From Arcuatula senhousia (Eukaryota; Mollusca; Bivalvia; Mytilida; Mytilidae), in assembly GCA_963971305.1 (NCBI GenBank), contig OZ020306.1, forward strand, positions 66,747,022-66,811,021: DNA of 64,000 nucleotides. Reading direction: 5' to 3'. This document shows, in pieces, positions 54,668-64,000 of this stretch; within the stretch, counting starts at the first letter, position 1, and each line of letters starts with the position of its first letter. The notes beneath the pieces were generated by a model that did no database searches, was not told where the DNA came from, and saw only the letters and a list, made by a program, of their open reading frames with translations. The position numbers and the translations under genes are program-made.

Positions 54668-56290
54668 ACTAGTTCTAATTGTGATCGCAAGCGAGTCACA
54701 TACATGTCCCCTCACGTACCCCTCTTTGACAATATTTCTGGCTTTTTTGGGAACCCTGTTTAAGCAATGACGCCCTTATCATTCCATTGAAGCACCCTTT
54801 TTACAAGCATTGGTAGCGTACTTGTAAACTATTGTAGTGACTAGCGAGCATAACTACCGCTCTCGTCCTCTACAATGGAGCCACTCTTCAATGAAATGCT
54901 AAAAACGTTACGGAGAAGCTTTTGGTTGACATCCATATGAGATATTATTCTCCCTTAATCTCATATAGTCGAGAAGAGTCACACAGTCGCATCCAAAAGC
55001 TGTTGCATCGGACAATAAACAAAATTTGATGCTAAAAATGAACTCCCCATACCACAATTACCTTGTATATTAATTTTCATTAAAATCGGAATAAGTTAAA
55101 TTTTGGCGGGAAACAGTGGCCATTTTGAAAATGGCCGATCATAATTAAATTTCAATGTCAAAAATCAACTCGCCATACCACTGTTACCTCGAATACTGAT
55201 TTTCATCAAAATTGGTGTAACTTTAATTTTGGCGGGAAACAGTTGCCATTTTGAAAATGGCCTATCATAAATAAATTTCAATGTCAAAAATCAACTCGCC
55301 ATACCACTGTTACCTTATATACCAATTTTCGTCAAAATCAGAGTAACTTTAATTTTGGCGGGAAATGGCGACCATTTTGAAAATGGCCGACGATAGAAAA
55401 ATTTTGATGGCAAAAATCATCTCGCCATACCACTATTACCTTATATACCAATTTTCGTCAAAATCGGAGTAACTTTAATTTTGGCGGGAAATGGCGGCCA
55501 TTTTGAAAATGGCCGACGATAAAAAAATTTTGATGTCAAAAATCATCTCGCCATTCCACTATTACCTTATATACCAATTTTCGTCAAAATCGGAGTAACT
55601 TTAATTTTGGCGGGAAATGGCGGCCATTTTGAAAATGGCCGACGATAGAAAAATTTTGATGTCAAAAATCCGGCAAAAATCACCTCGCCATACTATTATT
55701 ACCTTATATACCAATTTTCATCAAAATCGGAGCAAGTTTAAATTTTGGCGGGAAATTTTAGCCGCCATTTTGAAAATGGCCGCCAAAAAAATTTTTCGAT
55801 ACCAAAAATGAACTCGGCATACCACTTTTACCTTGAAAACCAATTTTCATTAAGAAATAACAAAGTTGAGAATTTTTACATTACTATTACAAAATACAAA
55901 ATACAAAGAAAGATAACTCAATCTTACCAAAAAAATAAATTTCGATTTTTTGCAAAATTTTGAAAACGGTAAGTCCGATTTTCAAAATTTTTTTTTTAAA
56001 TGAAAGGTATTAAATATCCGCACTTACCCTATAAAGGAATTTTTCCTAACCCTGCCGGATCAGAAATGCAAGGTAAAAATTCAACTTCGGTTTCGAGGAG
56101 CCATTTTGAGGCCCTTTTTTGACCTATAAGGAGTTGTTCGATGTCGGCGAAAAATACAAAAAGCACAATTTCCCATTCCATACTCTAGATATATGAAGAT
56201 TCAGCTTCCTACCTTAAAAGATGTGGAAAAAATGAGGTGGACAAGTTCACGGTCCAGAATACCGAGAAAAATAATAATAATAATAATAAT
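54668..56290 (+). repeat. Cassette C5
   Basis: C head and tail. The region 54730-55020 after the box is unlike other C copies (aatgacgcccttatcattcc, agtgactagcgagcataact), an insertion of unknown origin. Then about seven ~126 bp units, mostly carrying ttttggcgggaaa and ggccattttgaaaatggcc. Confidence 0.72.
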
Positions 56291-56417
56291 AAGAAACCGA
56301 GCAAAAACAATATGTCCCCGACACTTCGTGTTCGGGGACATAATAATAAGAAGAAGAAAAATAAGAAACGGAGTAAAAACAATATGTCCCCGACGACACT
56401 TCGTGGTCGGGGACATA
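56291..56417 (+). repeat. Two short hairpin units, C-type stems
   Basis: The first has leader aagaaaccgagcaaaaacaa and stem ATGTCCCCGACAC/GTGTTCGGGGACAT. The second has leader aagaaacggagtaaaaacaa and stem ATGTCCCCGACGACAC-ttc-GTGGTCGGGGACAT, with three extra bases in the left arm. They follow C5. Confidence 0.82.
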
Positions 56418-56925
56418 ACTAGTGCTGACTGTGTTGGGGATGCCCAACACAAAAATATCTCCCAAACGTGCGCATATTGTCACTCTTGCATAAATTTTGA
56501 CATCGCATCCTAACTCTCCATCATTTCAGACCCCTTGATACCAAATTTTGTCGAAATCGTAGCATTTTGACAATTTTCCCATTTTTGGGCCCGAAAAATC
56601 GCATTTTCGTGAATAACTCGAAAACCGTTAATATCGCTCCGAAATTTTTTTTCGTATTATTAAAGAGCTCCTTTTGCTCTACTCACCTACAAAATTTCAG
56701 AACCCTGCACACCTAGGTAACCGAGATATCGCAATGTCCTATATTATGACCTTTACCTGTTTCCATGGAAACGGCGGCCATTTTGAAATCTTTGAAAATT
56801 GCATGCACACCTTTGGGACCCACTCTATCACCTTACAAAATTTCATAAAGAACCATTGAGTAGTTTTTGAGAAACCACTCGGACACGTTCATGTCCGGAA
56901 GAAGAAAAAAAAAGAAGAATAATAA
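56418..56925 (+). repeat. Cassette G5
   Basis: Full G, sharing the aaaaccgttaatatcgctcc variant with G1 (other G copies read accgtaaatatc). Confidence 0.8.
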
Positions 56926-57393
56926 CTAGTGCTGATTGTGTTGGGATGCCAACACATAAGTCGCCCAAAATCGCCTTGGATAGTATTCCATTCAAATCAG
57001 TGCATCAAAATAAGTCTAGAAATCAAATTTCGTTGAAATCGGACAAAGTTGACGTTTTTGGGGGGCGGGTGTGGTAAAACGGCCGCCATTTTAAAATGGC
57101 GATGTTCGCGTAAATTTTTTTTCAGCATGTTGCTCAGGAAGGATCACTCTACCAGTGTACCAATTTTCATTAAAATCCATCCACCCATCTCCGAGATCTG
57201 AGAGGGGCCCAAAAATCTTAAACGGCGGCCATTTTGAAAATGGCGGCCATCTTGAAAATTTCAAAAGTGGATTGCACACCTCTGAGTGACCCTCCACCCA
57301 TCTCAGCAGGTTTTATCTTGATTGGTCAAAGCATTTTCAAAAAATGTGGCGGACAAGTTCATGATTAAGGTAAGGAAAAGAATAATAATAATA
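56926..57393 (+). repeat. Cassette Q4
   Basis: Head CTAGTGCTGATTGTG, which is the G/B-type head, in front of the Q hairpin TGTGTTGG-gatg-CCAACACA and box TAAGTCGCCCAAAATCGCC. A short body with cggccgccattttaaaatgg. Tail gtggcggacaagttcatg. Confidence 0.72.
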
Positions 57394-57901
57394 ACTAGTG
57401 TTGACTGTGTTGGGGATGCCCAACACAAAAATATCTCCCAAACGTACGCATATTGTCACTCTTGCATAAATTTTGACATTACACCCTAACTCGCCACCAT
57501 CTAAAACCTCCAGATACCAAATTTTGTCGAAATCGTAGCATTTTGACAATTTTCCCATTTTTGGGACCGAAAAATCACATTTTCGTGAATAACTCGAAAA
57601 CCGTAAATATCGCTTCAGAATTTTTTTTCGTATTATTAAAGAGCTCCTTTTGCTCTATTAACCTGCAAAATTTCAGAACCCTGTGCACCTAGGTAACCGA
57701 GATATCGCAATGTCCTATATTATGACCTTTTTTCATTTCCATGGAAACGGCGGCCATTTTGAAAATTCCAATTCTTGATGGCACACCTTTGAGACCCACT
57801 CTACCATCATACAAAATTTCATGAAGATCCATTAAGAAGTTTTCGAGTTCCAGCTTGGACACGTTCATGTCCGGAAGAAAAAAAAGAAGAATAATAATAA
57901 T
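57394..57901 (+). repeat. Cassette G6
   Basis: Near-identical copy of G3, including the ttaagaagttttcgagttcc and aagaaaaaaaagaagaat tail. Confidence 0.8.
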
Positions 57902-57955
57902 AAGAAACAGAGTAAAAACAATATATCTCCCAAACATAGTGTTTGGGAGATATAA
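57902..57955 (+). repeat. Short hairpin unit, G-type stem
   Basis: One unit identical to those at 53128-53291, following G6. After the closing TATA the next cassette starts with CTAGG. Confidence 0.85.
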
Positions 57956-59144
57956 CTAGGTATAATTGTGATCGCAAAGCGAGTCACAAATGTCCCCTCA
58001 CGTACCCCTCTTTGTTTATATCCGGCTTATTTGATAACATTTTTCTGTTCGCCGTCCATTATAATGCTTTGATATCAATTTTCGTTAAATCTGAACAAGT
58101 TAAATTTTTACCGGCGGCCATTTTGAATTTTTCGACATTTTCGACAGCGCACATAAATTCGGCATGCTATAAAACCCCTAGATATCAATTTTCGTTAAAA
58201 TCAGAGCAAGTTTAATTTTTACCGGAAGTGGCCGCCATTTTAGAATTTTTCGACATTTTTGACAATGCGCCTCAATTCGACATCCTTTAAAACCCCTAGA
58301 TGTCAATTTTCTCTAAAATCAGAACAAGTTGAAATTTAACCGGAAGTGGCAGCCATTTTGAAAATGGCAGCCGAAAATAAAATTTTCAATACCAGAAATG
58401 AACTCAGCATACCCCAATTACCTAAAATACAAATTTTCATTTAAAAATAATAAAGTTTAAAATTTTTCCCAAAATCCATGGAAGTGGCGGCCATTTTGAA
58501 AATGGCGGCCAATAAAAGATTTCGATACCAGAAATGAACTCGGAATACTTTAATAACCTTAAATACAAATTTTCATTAAATTCGGAGCAAGTTTCAATTT
58601 TGGCAGGAAACAGTCGGCCATTTTGAAAATGGCCGACCAAATTTTTTTTCTTCAAGACTAAGAAATTATCTTGGCGTATACACTATTACCTGTTTACAGG
58701 TCTTTGGTGATACATAATTTACAAAATGTTACTTACAAATACTGATTATTTTATACAATTTCATATAATGTGGTATTCAATTATCTCCCCTTTTTTTCGA
58801 ATTTTTGCAAAATTTTGAAAACGGTAAGTCCGATTTTCGAAATTCTTTTTTTGTATGATACCTCCTATATATACCTACTACATAGTGAAAGGAATTTTTC
58901 CTAATCCAGCCGGTTTGGAAATGCCAGTAAAAATTCAACTTTGATTTTGAGGAGCCATTTTCAGGCCCCTTTTTACCATATAAGGGGTCGCTTGATTTTG
59001 ACGAAAAAATCTGATTACACAATTTCACACTCCATACTCTTGATATATGAAGTTTCAGCTTCCTACCTTTAAAGATGTTCTTTAAATCGAGCGGACAAGT
59101 TCACACTAAAGAATAATAGAATAATAATAATAAAAAAAAAATAA
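57956..59144 (+). repeat. Cassette C6, divergent
   Basis: Head CTAGGTATAATTGTG (the Q1-type head) in front of a C hairpin with one extra A (TTGTGAtCGCaaaGCGagTCACAA) and a C box. The internal units are old and diverged (accggaagtggcagccattt). The 3' domain keeps ttgcaaaattttgaaaacgg and gcggacaagttcacac. Confidence 0.7.
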
Positions 59145-60446
59145 CTAGTTCTAATTGTGATCGCAAGCGAGTCACAAAAATGTCCCCTCACGTACCCCTC
59201 TTTGTCAATGTCTCTTAGCATTTGAGATAACTTATTATATCCAATTTTCATCAAAATAGGAGTAAGTTTAATTTTGGCGGGAAATTAGCATTTGAGATAA
59301 CTTATTATATCCAATTTTCATCAAAATAGGAGTAAGTTTAATTTTGGCGGGAAATGGCCAAAATTAAACTTACTCCTATTTTGATGAAAATTGGATATAA
59401 TAAGTTATCTTAAATGCTAAGAGACGCTAAAAAAAAATTGATGTCAAAAATAAGTTTGCCATACAACTTTTACCTTATATACCAATTTTCATCAAAATCA
59501 GAGTAACTTTGATTTTGGCGGGAAACGGCGGCCATTTTGAAAATGGCCGACGAAATAAAAATTTCAAGGTCAAAAATCAACTCGCCATACCACTATTACT
59601 TTATATACCAATTTTCATCAAAATCAGAGTAACTTTAATTTTGGCGGGAAACGGCGGCCATTTTGAAAATGGCCGACGATAAAAAAATTTTGATGTCAAA
59701 AATCAACTTGCCATACCACTATTACCTTATATACCAATTTTCATCAAAATCGGAGTAAGTTTAATTTTTGGCGGGAAACGGCGGCCATTTTGAAAATGGC
59801 CAACGATAAAAAAATTTTGATGTTAAAAATCAACTCGCCATGCCACTATTACCTTATATACCAATTTTCATCAAAATTGGAGCAAGTTTAATTTTTGGCG
59901 GGAAAATGGCGGCCATTTTAGCCGCCATTTTATAAATGGCCGCCAAAAATTTTTTCGATACCAAAAATGAACTCGGCATACCACTATTACCTTGTAAACC
60001 AATTTTCATTAAGAAATAACAAAGTTAAGAATTTTTACATTACTATTACAAAATATATTGTTCCAAGAAAGATAACTCAATTTGACAAAAAAATTAAATT
60101 TCGATTTTTTGCAAAATTTTGAGAACCGTAAGTCCGATTTTCAAAATTTTTTTTTAAATGAAAGGTATTGAAAGTCTACACTTACCCCATTAAGGAATTT
60201 GTGTTACCCCTGCCGGATCAGAAATGCCAGGTAAAATTCAACTTCGGTTTCGAGGAGCCATTTTGAGGCCCTTTTTTTACCTATAAGGTGTCGTTCGATT
60301 TCGACGAAAAATACAAAAAGCACAATCTCCCATTCCATACTCTTGATATATGAAGTTTCAGCTTCCTACCTTAAAAGATGTCGAAAAAATGAGGTGGACA
60401 AGTTCACGATCCAGAATACCGAGAAAAATAATAATAATAATAATAA
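59145..60446 (+). repeat. Cassette C7 with an internal foldback
   Basis: C head and tail. The first internal unit was duplicated and then copied in inverse (59287-59347 against 59358-59418), see the foldback entry. The remaining units are typical C. Confidence 0.75.
59217..59418. repeat. Duplicated and inverted segment (foldback)
   Basis: 59218-59283 and 59287-59355 are direct copies starting agcatttgagataacttatt and ending ttggcgggaaat. 59358-59418 is the reverse complement of 59287-59347 with one mismatch; the loop is ten bases. The transcript could form a ~61 bp stem. Confidence 0.85.
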
Positions 60447-61618
60447 CTAGTTCTAATTGTGATCGCAAGCGAGTCACAAAAATGTCCCCTCACGTACCCC
60501 TCTTTGTCAATGTCTCTTGGCATTTGAGATAACTTAATTTATCCAATTTTCATCAAAATAGGAGTAAGTTTAATTTTGGCGGGAAACAGCGGCCATTTTT
60601 AAAATGGCCGACAATAAAAATATTTCGATGTCAAAAATCAACTCACCATACATATATTACCTTATATACCTATTTTCGTTAAAATCTGAGTAAATTTAAT
60701 TTTGGCAGGAAACGGCGGCCATTTTCAAAATGGCCGACGATAAAAAAAATTTGATGTCAAAAATCAACTTGCCATACCACTATTACCTTATATACCAATT
60801 TTCATTAAAATCGGAGTAATTTTAATTTTGGCGGGAAATGGCGGCAATATTGAAAATGGCGGCCCAAAAAAAAATTTCGATTCCAAAATTGAACTCGGCA
60901 TACCACTATTACCTTGTAAACCAATTTTCATCAAAATCAGAATAACTTTAATTTTGGCGGGAAACGGCGGCCATTTTGAAAATGGCCGACGATAAAAAAA
61001 TTTTGATGTCAAAAATCAACTCGCCATACCACAATTACCTTATATACCAATTTTCATTAAAATCGGAGTAATTTTAATTTTGGCGGGAAATGGCGGCCAT
61101 TTTTAAAATGGCCGCCCCCAAAAAAAAAATTCGATTCCAAAATTGAACTCGGCATACCACTGTTACCTTGTAAACCAATTTTCATTAAGAAATAACAAAG
61201 TTGAGAATTTTTTTCATTAATATCACAAAATATATGGTACAAAGAAAGATAACTCAATCTTACAAAAAAAATAATTTTCGATTTTTTGCAAAATTTTGAA
61301 AACGGTAAGTCCGATTTTCAAAATTTTTTTTTTAAATGAAAGGTATTGTATATCCGCACTTAACCTATAAGGGAATTTTTCCTACCCCTGCCGGATCAGA
61401 AATGCCAGGAAAAATTCAACTTCGGTTTCGAGGAGCCATTTTGAGGCCCTTTTTTTACCTATATGGGGTCGTTCGATTTCGGCGAAAAATACAAAAAGCA
61501 CAATCTCCCATTCCATACTCTTGATTTATGAATTTTCAGCTTCCTACCTTTAAAGATGTCGAAAAAATGAGGTGGACAAGTTCACGATCCAGAATACCGA
61601 GAAAAATAATAATAATAA
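60447..61618 (+). repeat. Cassette C8
   Basis: C head and tail, closest to C1 and C2 (aatatttcgatgtcaaaaat, ccaccat…attaaatttaattttggc). About five internal units, one with a mutated motif (ggcggcaatattgaaaatgg). Confidence 0.77.
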
Positions 61619-62075
61619 CTAGTGCTGATTGTGTTGGGATGCCAACACATAAGTCGCCCAAAATCGCCTTGGATAGTATTTCATTCAAATCAGTACATCA
61701 AAATAAGTCTAGAAATCAAATTTCGTTGAAATCGGACAAAGTTGACGTTTTTTGGGGGGCGGGTGTAGTAAAACGGCCGCCATTTTGAAACCGGAAGTCG
61801 GATTTCAAATCCGGTCGCAGATTTGAATTCAGCATACCCGCTTTACCCAGATGACCAATTTTCAAGACGATCCGATGAAAAAAAATTTTCCGCCCACTTT
61901 TTCCGATGGCCGCCATTTTGAAACGGCGGCCATCTTGAAAATTTCAAAACTTGGATGCACGCCTTTTAGTGACCCACTATCCAATCCAACAAGTGTTATT
62001 CAATTTCCTTGAACCCCTTTCTTGTATTAGGGAGGACAACTTTACGATAAAGAATCAGAAGAATAATAATAATAA
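61619..62075 (+). repeat. Cassette Q5
   Basis: Head CTAGTGCTGATTGTG, Q hairpin and box as in Q4. The body contains aaaccggaagtcggatttc and acccgctttacccagatgac, similar to family D units. Tail gaggacaactttacgataaa, aat repeats. Confidence 0.72.
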
Positions 62076-62355
62076 TAAGAAACGGTGCAAAAACAATAAG
62101 TCTCCCAAACTTTGTTTTGGGCGACTTAATAATAAGAAACCGAGCAAAAACAATATGTCCCCGACACTTCGTGTTCGGGGACATAATAATAAGAAACCGA
62201 GCAAAAACAATATGTCCCCGACACTTCGTGTTCGGGGACATAATAATAAGAAACCGAGCAAAAACAATATGTCCCCGACACTTCGTGTTCGGGGACATAA
62301 TAATAAGAAACGGTGCAAAAACAATAAGTCTCCCAAACTTTGTTTTGGGCGACTT
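62076..62355 (+). repeat. Five short hairpin units: Q, C, C, C, Q types
   Basis: Unit 1 and unit 5: leader aagaaacggtgcaaaaacaa, stem TAAGTCTCCCAAAC-ttt-GTTTTGGGCGACTTA, imperfect since the left arm reads TCTCCC where the right arm would need TCGCCC. Units 2-4: identical C-type units (ATGTCCCCGACAC/GTGTTCGGGGACAT) with ~55 bp period. The first unit is Q-type and follows Q5. Confidence 0.83.
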
Positions 62356-62755
62356 AATAAGAAACAGAGTAAAAACAATATATCTCCCAAACATAGTGAC
62401 AATTTTCCCATTTTTGGGCCCGAAAAATCGCATTTTCGTGAATAACTCGAACACCGTAAATATCGCTCCGAAATTTTTTTTCGTATTATTAAAGAGCTCC
62501 TTTTGCTCTACTCACCTACAAAATTTCAGAACCCTGCACACCTAGGTAACCGAGATATCGCAATGTCCTATATTATGACCTTTACCTGTTTCCATGGAAA
62601 CGGCGACCATTTTGAAATCTTTGAAAATTGCATGCACACCTTTGGGACCCACTCTATCACCTTACAAAATTTCATAAAGAACCATTGAGTAGTTTTTGAG
62701 AAACCACTCGGACACGTTCATGTCCGGAAGAAGAAAAAAAAAGAAGAATAATAAT
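62356..62755 (+). repeat. Chimeric element: G-type unit head joined to G interior, second copy
   Basis: Same junction as 51723-52120 (catagtg then acaattttccc) and nearly the same sequence throughout, with a few changes (aactcgaacaccgtaaatat, acggcgaccattttg). Confidence 0.72.
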
Positions 62756-63740
62756 TAAAATTTACGTTTCCCGAAACGTGGGATGTCCCCTCCCGTTCTC
62801 ATATAATGTCTGTCCTCTTCAACAGATTTCCGACAATGCACCGTGAGTCGCCATCACCCATATACCCTGTGTACCAAGTTTCGTTAAAATTGGACAATGT
62901 TTACATTTTTCGCAATTTTCGGCGGCCATCTTGAAAATTGCAGCCATTACGGAAATTCCGACAATGCGCTGTGAGTCGCCATCACCCATATATCCTGTAT
63001 ACCAAGTTTCGTTGAAATCGAACAATGTTTACATTTTTCGCGATTTTCGGCGGCCATTACAGAAATTCCAACAATTTGCCGTCAGTCGCCATCACCCATA
63101 TACCCTGTATACCAAGTTTCATTGAAATTGGACAATATTTACATTTTTCGCCATTTTCGGCGGCCATCTTGAAAATGGCGACCAATACGGAAATTCCGAC
63201 AATGCGCCGTGAATTGCCATCACCCATATACCCTGTGTACCAAGTTTCGTTAAAATTGGACAATGTTTACATTTTTCGTGATTTTCGGCGGCCATCTTGA
63301 AAATGGCAGCCATTACGGAAATTCCAACAATGCGCTGTGAGTTGCCATCACCCATATATCCTGTATACCAAGTTTCGTTGAAATCGGACAATGTTTACAT
63401 TTTTCGCTCTTTTTCGGCCATTTTTCAAAATGGCCGCCACTCGCGAAAATTTTTTTTGCCCAAAAATTTTCCAATTATGTTTCTGAACATGTATACCAAG
63501 TTTCGTTGAATTTCATCATGTGGTTTCCAAGAAAAATAAGGTAATAGTTTTTCGGTTTTTGGCGGCCATCTTGGAAATGGCGGTCATTTTGAAATTATAA
63601 ATCGCAAAAAACACTGTAGGACCTTGGGACCTATCACCCCTCCAAGTTTCAAATCGATCGGTCTACCTTTGTCCGAGGAGATAGTCGGACAAGTTCGTGC
63701 ATCAGGTTGACGGAAGAAAAAGAAAAAAGTATAATAATAA
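62756..63740 (+). repeat. Cassette N4
   Basis: N head and box, about five units of ~125 bp (one shortened at 63050), then the variant 3' part shared with N3, and N tail (gacggaagaaaaagaaaaaag). Confidence 0.73.
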
Positions 63741-64000
63741 TAATAAATATTGATGATATGATCTCAGAGATCATGAATGGCTCCCAAACGACGGCACCAT
63801 GTCGACAACTGATATCTGGAATACATGCCATATCATTCAATTGAAGTAAATACAGTGGGAAATCAAATTTTATGGAGATCAGACAAAGTTCACTTTTAAA
63901 GTGGGTGGGAGTGTAGTGAAAATGGCCGCCATAGAAAATCCAGAAGTCGAATCAACATTCTGAGTGCACCATTGAATTCGGCATACCTGATTTACCCAGA
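63741..64000 (+). repeat. Cassette D2, cut by window end
   Basis: D head hairpin ATGATCTC-a-GAGATCAT, box ATGGCTCCCAAACGACGG, then a beginning that differs from D1 for ~150 bp before joining its gaattcggcatacctgattt units. As at 15325, D follows an N cassette directly. Confidence 0.68.

Noticed and set aside
28500..61524. 62-codon ORF repeated in C cassettes (28500, 29694, 61336)
   Set aside because: It lies in the C 3' domain and is lost in C4, C5 and C7 copies by simple substitutions.
37493..62688. 61-codon ORF present in several near-identical copies (37493, 51869, 53547, 56674, 62503)
   Set aside because: It is internal to G cassettes; its repetition reflects repeat copy number. No domain, and other G copies break it.
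14722..64000. Integron-like gene cassettes with attC-type sites
   Set aside because: The layout invites the comparison, but there is no integrase, the payloads are noncoding minisatellites, and the context is eukaryotic.

Overview
This is a non-bacterial, AT-rich metazoan window, made almost entirely of mobile DNA. Evidence for a eukaryote: spliced transposon and host exons, a Penelope-like element, a LINE, a Helentron with an OTU domain, and SINE-like dispersed repeats. The dispersed repeat beginning 'gagttggtgttttacgcc' and the repeat spectrum suggest a lophotrochozoan, probably a mollusc; this is inference of moderate strength, not something the sequence proves.

Layout. 1-8583: a Penelope-like retroelement (PLE) cluster with partial copies on the minus strand, a 65-bp unique centre, then two near-identical tandem copies on the plus strand. 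Each copy has a reverse transcriptase (RT) ORF and a shared frameshift. I find no GIY-YIG domain. Hammerhead ribozymes sit across the body/LTR junctions. 8584-14721: mostly featureless DNA with a 5'-truncated LINE (11057-12915) and one probable host exon (13202-13416), both minus strand. 14722-37741: a head-to-tail array of repeat cassettes, all on the plus strand. 37743-50930: a putative autonomous Helentron, with a 2224-residue open frame (OTU, zinc-finger region, HUH Rep, SF1/Pif1 helicase, EEP endonuclease) that extends by two in-phase introns to a predicted protein of about 2300 residues. Its 3' side carries minisatellites. 50930-64000: the cassette array resumes.

The cassettes (families named here A, B, C, D, E, F, G, N and Q) share one plan. 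Each starts with a short perfect or near-perfect hairpin whose sequence differs between families but whose pairing is kept. A C/T-rich box follows within a few bases (AGGTCTTTCCC in A, TGTCCCCTCACG in C, TATCTCCCAAACG in G, AGTCGCCCAAAA in Q). Most have an internal tandem array of about 100-150 bp units, usually containing GGCGGCCATTTTG. Each then ends in a common 3' domain (GGACAAGTTC, GGAAGAA, then (AAT)n). Clusters of ~50-60 bp hairpin units follow some cassettes. The stem of the first unit repeats the box of the cassette just upstream plus its inverted complement. This looks like a Helentron-associated (HINE-like) or comparable non-autonomous system with paired termini. The cassettes may be moved by an enzyme like the Helentron protein in the same window, but I could not show that the two share ends.

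The internal arrays repeat consensus-like motifs for metazoan transcription factors (E2F next to YY1 in C, paired E2F in one A copy, nuclear-receptor DR1 in other A copies). Most short ORFs in the array are by-products of the repeats and are not annotated as genes.
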